Assembly: GCA_026874595.1 (NCBI GenBank)
Contig: CM049310.1
Coordinates: 33,979,558 to 34,043,557 of the forward strand
From: Sipunculus nudus
Taxonomy: Eukaryota; Annelida; Sipuncula; Golfingiida; Sipunculidae
Direction: 5' to 3'
DNA: 64,000 nt
Part shown: positions 58,370 through 64,000 of the stretch, in pieces
How the letters are laid out: each line of letters opens with the position of its first letter
Position numbering within the stretch: the stretch's first letter is position 1
Notes under the pieces: model-generated
Seen by the model: the letters and a program-made list of their open reading frames with translations, nothing else
Told to the model about the DNA's origin: nothing
Database searches by the model: none
Translations under genes and position numbers: made by a program

Positions 58370-58985
58370 AATAGGACACAAGGAAATTTTTTTTTTATCT
58401 CGTTCCTATATGATGATTATCTCGTTCCTACGCCATAACTATCTCGTTCCCACGCGATATTTATCTCGTTCCAACGCGATAATTATCTCATATCCCAGCG
58501 ATAATTATCTCGTTCCCACTCGGTAGTATCGCGTTCGCACGCGATAAATATACATAGACAATACAGTTAGACCGACATCTTAAATCCTTAAGGTATGTTC
58601 TCTGCACTGGATAAAGATTATGGTCGATTTATTTGCATGCATATGGTGAGGCCTTAATACGCTGAGACCTGACGTGGTGCAACATGTCCCCCCCCCCCAG
58701 GGTAAATCTGGATAAATCTTGAACCAATGCAATAAAAGTCGCTTAAACGCACATACAATAAAAATACATACTAACAATTTAAGTCACATTAACTCCCTGA
58801 CATATATAACAGACAACAGACATTCTTGTCCACATTCTTACGCGTGCGCATGCGATAATTATCGAGTAGGAACGAGATACTATCGCGTGTGAACGAGAAA
58901 GTTACCGCACGGGAACGCGATACTTTCGCGTGGGAAAGAGAAATCCTCACGTGGGAACAAATTTAAAATTCTGTGTGTCCTATAT
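58370..58985. mobile_element. Foldback element with arms of 21-bp repeats
   Basis: Outer ends ATAGGACACA (58371) and TGTGTGTCCTAT (58973) are inverted repeats, each followed inward by AAATTTT-type sequence. The left arm (58395-58550) is about seven tandem units of TATCTCGTTCCCACGCGATA. The right arm (58845-58965) is the same unit in reverse complement. About 290 bp of unique sequence, including C10 near 58690, separates them. It has no coding capacity. Confidence 0.8.
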
Positions 58986-58989
58986 GAAC

Positions 58990-59830
58990 AACAGTGAAAG
59001 AAATATACATTGCACGGTCAGTAGGACCGAGCGAAGCGCCCCGGGTGGATATAATAGAAGATTATATATTATTCCAACATGCAGACGCAATGAAGCAAGC
59101 AAACCTCTTGCATGCAGAAAGTCTGGTTATTTATCGCCTTCGGCTACTGAATCTGGCTTGCTCGCTCAAACTTGGTAACCTGACAGACCTTATAATCTGC
59201 TGACGACAAGTGGGACTGTGATACTTGGTCTGTTTCTCATGCCACATTGGCTCTTGTTGGTCGCTCAGGTCTCTCCTATCAGTCTTTATGTCACAGTACA
59301 TATATCTTTATCTTACCAGGTGCGGGGTTTTAAAACATTGCTAAAATTATTTCATGATTCGTGGTATTATCATATAGCTTTATAACATATTTATGTCAGT
59401 GCATGCAACTTCAGTAGCGCACCCACACCCTCCGCCAGAGGGCATTACTACTCAAAACGAACCTCTGCCAGTTAGGGTCGGCTTGGGCAACTTGTCTCAA
59501 ATGTCAGATTTCAAAATCAAGATTTGTTACATTTTAAGGAAACACTTGCATTTCACGTGCGCATGCTTACTAAATATCACTTATACCGTAATGTCTTTAC
59601 CACAAAACACCCATGTTCATGTAATTTACCTTGAAACAATTCTTATCCAACTTAATGAACGGACCAAATTACCCTCTTCATTACATTTACACCTAGGCTG
59701 GTGATTTTAGAAGCCCCGGTGCATTACGGGATGGGGGTTTGAAAGTCCACAAACCCCAACCAGCAGAGTCCTACTTTCATTAGTTTGCGCAGTGTGGCTC
59801 ATCCTCAGGGCGTTTCCTCTATTTGTAAAG
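58990..59830. other. Non-coding stretch
   Basis: Overlapping 82- and 69-codon frames (58930-59203) and a 103-codon frame (59393-59704) show no motif. CTCTTCATTACATTTACACC and the nearby TGGCTCATCCTCAGGGC at 59676-59813 recur at 60706-60765, tying this part to the duplicated block. Confidence 0.45.

Positions 59831-59904
<74 letters not shown>
59830..59904. repeat. (TA)n(TG)n microsatellite
   Basis: About 50 bp of TA followed by 24 bp of TG, just before duplicated block copy 2. Confidence 0.95.
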
Positions 59905-59914
59905 AATCTATATA

Positions 59915-60132
59915 ACTATCCACTGTATATATTAATTAGTTGTAGGATTTGGTTGTAAATTCTTGTTCGATGATTGAAAGAATAAAAACGACCGATTATC
60001 GATTATTAATCGATTATTACCTTTATTACCGATTATTACCGATTAATACCTTAATATTGACCTATAATAACATTCATGATTGGTTATGCAAAAATGCAAT
60101 CGTTTAAATCGATTATGAAACAAAACGGCTAA

Positions 60133-60199
<67 letters not shown>

Positions 60200-60765
60200 T
60201 ATGTGTGTCTTTGGAGTCACAAAATGTGAGTGTGTGGCAATGAGGAGAATGGTGTTTTATGTTTGGAGATACTGCCCAGAGTATCGGTTTATTTTTACCC
60301 GTTGTTTCTGCATGGTCATTCTGTATCACCGCCTCCCAAGGCTCTGGTGATGGGGCATTGACTTAAATTACACATGTTATGTTATAAAATATCATTTTTA
60401 TTGGTTTAACAAGGGAATTCAGTTCTGTTTGTCGCGGTGCTGAAAAAAAAGAGATTTTAGATATACCGAGATGTAATGACAGATGGAGAAAATTTTAATG
60501 AATTGAGTGTCTTTGTTATAATTGCTCCATAAGTCATGTGGTAATAGCTAGTGTACTAATGACTTGGTGTTAGAGGGATACACCACGACCTGGAGATCAA
60601 GCGTTCAAATCAGGCCCAGGAATAGTGAGATTCTTCACGTTCATTCCATCCAAAGGTAGGATAGATATCTATACACTTAATCGGAAGGCATGCCCCACAA
60701 TATTCTCTTCATTACATTTACACCTAGTCCTGGCTGGCTCATGTGGCTAATCCTCAGGGCCTTCT
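59915..60765 (+). repeat. ~0.8-kb dispersed block, copy 2
   Basis: Diverged copy of 56706-57490, with an internal (TA)n at 60138-60196 where copy 1 has a short (TG)n. It also has CGATTATTA repeats near 59993-60045. Confidence 0.75.
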
Positions 60766-61036
60766 GTCAGTCGGATAATTAGTACACGGACGAATTCAAT
60801 AGGATGACAAATTGAATCTACTGCCGTGAGGGGGAACAGCACGCAGAGCCCGGTGAATTCCTCTCTGTGATCTCCGTCAGCACTTAAAATCGATGGCAGG
60901 GACAAAGAGCATCCTCATTTATCCTGCTGGTTGTACCTTATTGAATAATTACTTAGGCCGCAGGACGATCTCAGTGCAAAACATTGAGGAATGCACGCCA
61001 TGTGAAAAAATAAATAGAGGTTTACCAGAGGTATAA

Positions 61037-61075
61037 TTCAGGTGTCTGCAGGGGCGTAGCCGCTGCATGAAGTAC
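61037..61075 (+). mobile_element. hAT-like terminus fragment
   Basis: CAGGGGCGTAGCCGCTGC followed by AGTACTCCCC. Signature only. Confidence 0.3.
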
Positions 61076-61146
61076 TCCCCGTCCTCCCGGAATTTCATTA
61101 AGTCTAATATTGAAAAATTTTCTAAAACATAATAATGATTTTTTTA

Positions 61147-61147
<1 letters not shown>

Positions 61148-61209
<62 letters not shown>

Positions 61210-61212
61210 TAT
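61148..61212. repeat. (TA)n microsatellite
   Basis: TA array with TGTATA and CATATA interruptions. A shorter one lies at 61450-61474. Confidence 0.95.
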
Positions 61213-61479
61213 TTATCCCTAGATCCCGGTCCAGTGAAGCAGCGGATACTACTTTGTCTTCAATAGAGGCGTAGGTTCACTTGTCATCTTCATACATGCG
61301 CACAGTGTTTTCTAACTGATGGTGTATATAATTAACATAAATGAGAAATAAAAAAGAGCCAAGTATTGAATACTGAGAAATTCAAGACGCTCACCCTTGG
61401 TAGCTAGAAATATTACCTTGGAGAATTACACACTGCTGTCTATAACACACATATATATATATATATATATATATGAATT

Positions 61480-62640
61480 AGTACAAATAAAAGAATTTTC
61501 TTGAATCCGTTGACCACTCAGCTCCTGAGGATTATTGGGAAGCCGTCTGTGATAGCATGTCCTTCAACTGGGGAATCACGGTGACCCCTAAGGTCAGATC
61601 TAGAAAACGTCACGGTCAACAGTGATAGATCAGTTAACCTGGCCTGCTCTTGTTCCTGGCTTCTTTCCCCGATATGAATATAAAAAAAGTTTATCTAAAC
61701 CACTCAATCACATCATGTCTTTTATTTAAAAAAATCTATCAAGTCTTGTATAGAAAATACCAAAATCCAAGGGTGGGGTGAAGGGACAAGTGACATCAGG
61801 GTCATGGCGCTAAGCCGAGAAGCATGATCCGTTATAAATATACGGATGAAAAAAATATTAAGAAGGCATCACTGGTCTCGTGAAATTGGACAGTCATCTA
61901 AGGGCAACATGCAGAGTAACATTGAAGCAATCAGTACAGGAATTTTTGTGATTTTTAAAAAAATAAATTTGTACTCACAATAGACAAATTGCAGTATCAT
62001 CTCAAAACTGTTCGCCATATTCTTAATGAATATAATGTTGCCCAATTTTGTTAAAACTGAAGATTACACAAATATATGTCTGATTATGAGACATAATGTC
62101 ACTCGGATCAAACTCATACTCTTGCGCGCTTTTCATTTATCATAATTAACGAATTAAACTGTAGGATATACCTTTTATGAATTTTGCAGCTAGAAAGTGG
62201 CACAATTGATGTAATTTGGCAGTCTCAAATAACAATACATGAAAACAGTCCTGACCAAATGTTAGGATTGCTGTAACTTCGAGGTCTCAAGAATATACAG
62301 TTTTGAAGGAATACATAAACCCAATGATGAGGAAATACAAAAAAAACTGTCGTAATTTAGCAGTATAAAAACATGAAAATACGTTTAACAATGTAAAACA
62401 ATTATATGTTATCTAACATATATTATTTATTATTCTGTCAGTCTCATCTATGCGTAACAATATAAAGATATAGAAATTACGCGCCACTGATCTCATATCA
62501 ACAAATTACCTTTCCAAGGAAAAAATGCACACCAACCTTCCTGACAATTAATAAATTACATAAATCACTCAAATATTTGATATTACCCAAAAGGACCATT
62601 TAACAAGATTTTTGAAGCACTAGGAGGTCAATAGTCCAAG
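61480..62640. other. Non-coding stretch
   Basis: AT-rich, no recognised gene or repeat. Confidence 0.45.
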
Positions 62641-62643
62641 TAT

Positions 62644-62722
62644 TTATGCTGACAGTGATATATGCACAGATTCTACACTCAGTTTTTATGCTGACAGTGA
62701 TATATGCACAGATTCTACACTC
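62644..62722 (+). repeat. Two tandem copies of a 37-bp sequence
   Basis: TTATGCTGACAGTGATATAT and the following 17 bases occur identically at 62644 and 62686, a 42-bp period. Confidence 0.9.
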
Positions 62723-62814
62723 TATTTAATTTTGTAATCCCATGGTATTAAAAAGTAAGAAGAGCCTGATTTCATGATAATTCTTTCATGACGATTACAA
62801 CAAGTCCTCAAGGA

Positions 62815-62990
62815 GCGTGTAGGCAGAATATAGGTCACTGTGGCATGATTAAGAAATTTTACCAGGACATGCCCGGATATGATAAGAAGCAGGAAGTTAG
62901 GAAGCTTCTAGGTGTTAGGGGTAGGACGCCAAACTATATACATATGGACGACGGACATACACCCATCGCCATAGCTCGGTATAATTAGTA
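62815..62990 (+). repeat. Dispersed monomer of the 17-kb array
   Basis: AGAATATAGGTCACTGTGGCA, then CCAGGACATGCCCGGATATG, CTTCTAGGTGTTAGG and GGACGACGGACATACACCC. Its palindrome (62832-62846, AGGTCACTGTGGCAT) has a damaged right half. It ends with ATAGCTCGGTATAATTAG, comparable to the end of the main array. Confidence 0.7.
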
Positions 62991-64000
62991 GTCAGCTGAA
63001 CTAAACCCATGTCGCCTATTCGGCTAGGCGAAGACACTCGGCCCTGCCGGAGGTCCCCAACTGATCTGTCATTGTCACATAGCGGATAGAAATGTGCGCA
63101 TTATCATCAATTATCATCGGGTTTTCATTGACGGACCGGGTCTGACCTTAATAAAAGGTCTACGATATCTTCGTTTCTTGGTTTCTCGAATCGTTTTATC
63201 AATGAGCACGAAGTCCTGGATAATGCTGCTAAATGTGCTCCAAGTCCGAAACCTTAAACTAAGAAAGGTATCAAGATGGACATTTAATTTGCGTATGTAC
63301 TTATTTCACATTTATATATGAAAAATATTCATATTTCATGTAGCATGTCTCCTTCCTAACAGTATTTTTTGTCAATCGCCTACTTGTTCCGTATTTATCC
63401 CACACACAATTTGAAGAACAATATATTTTTGCTGCCTAAAGAGACAATCATATTAACACCGTTTTATTTATATTTATGCCAAATTTATTGAACACAATGA
63501 ACGCCTGTTCTTAAGAGGGACTACGTGAATAGTAAAATCTGAGAACTGTTTCGCATATTCCGTAAAGCAATGTTCATTTATTTCTTTTTTTTTTTTTATA
63601 AAATTCGCGCACGGGTTCAAGGAATTTGACACATATATCTGAACGTATATGTCTGTATCCAGCACTATGTCTTTGTGTTTCTATTCCGGCTGTTCGTTCA
63701 GTTATTAGACTTTTTTGTGTCTGTCATCTCACTGTGAGTTAATCCAGTGTGAGAAAATAAAACTGTCACGGGGGAGAATTGCCTTGTACTTGGCTACATT
63801 GCGGGTTATTTTCTCTATAATCTATAATCGGATTATATTCGAGACGTGCACAGCAGGAACAGAGTAAGGGATGAATGTATATTTCCTCTTGAGCTGTCAT
63901 TACTAATATTTATTTGAATAAACGGGTTAAATTTAAAGCCTTCAGGCCAACAAGTGACCGGGCGTTATTTCAAATACTGATACAGAACCAATGGTAACCC
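62991..64000. other. Non-coding stretch
   Basis: A 75-codon frame at 63094 and a 63-codon minus frame at 63474 lack motifs. T12 lies near 63587-63598. No gene is recognised. Confidence 0.4.

Noticed and set aside
1-64000. A novel bacterial-style defence or metabolic system
   Set aside because: No operon structure, ribosome binding sites or long intact coding sequence. The content is animal repeats, so no such system can be supported.

Overview
This window reads as AT-rich nuclear DNA from a multicellular animal, most likely a bivalve or other mollusc. The basis is indirect: a tRNA-headed V-type SINE of the kind described as widespread in molluscs, a Penelope-like element with a GIY-YIG domain, tails of at least three LINE groups, abundant (TA)n microsatellites, minisatellites and small inverted-repeat elements. 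There are no operons or ribosome binding sites. I found no intact host protein-coding gene, rRNA, functional tRNA or CRISPR array. Nearly all open frames of 60-170 codons are chance frames in repeats. The only recognisable coding matter is broken retroelement sequence.

Layout. 0.7-2.2 kb: four tandem units of about 380 bp. 1.27-11.47 kb: a head-to-tail duplication of a unit of about 5.09 kb, with roughly nine base differences between copies. 11.0-12.1 kb: an LTR-like element holding a nested insertion. 14.9-15.7 kb: a LINE tail followed by a 22-bp minisatellite. 16.85-18.56 kb: degenerate ~150-bp monomers carrying palindromes identical or close to the estrogen response element consensus. 19-28 kb: tRNA-like SINE, L1/Tx1-like LINE tail, two LTR copies inserted in another dispersed repeat family, and terminal-repeat elements. 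28.9-29.5 kb: a 591-bp foldback element with TAA target duplications. 30-34 kb: two related LINE tails and a SINE. 35.5-41.6 kb: a pair of small inverted-repeat elements and two more LTR copies. 39.0-39.5 and 44.1-44.5 kb: two diverged copies of a non-coding block with a strongly conserved core. 42-43.6 kb: LINE tail, V-SINE and a TATA-type promoter candidate with a 52-codon frame. 47 kb: L1/Tx1-like LINE tail. 49.6-50.3 kb: 25-bp minisatellite. 55.1-56.3 kb: Penelope-like retroelement with an inverted 5' piece. 56.7-60.7 kb: a duplicated block, a GC-rich minisatellite and a foldback element whose arms are built of 21-bp repeats. 61-64 kb: microsatellites and one dispersed response-element monomer.

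Nothing here forms a pathway. The coherent story is layered transposition and local duplication: LTR copies inserted into older repeats, were themselves interrupted, and one was cut by the 5.09-kb tandem duplication. The best candidates for host function are the paired conserved non-coding blocks at 39 and 44 kb, the response-element array at 17 kb and the promoter-like site at 43.4 kb. All repeat boundaries were read by eye and are approximate unless a terminal repeat fixes them.
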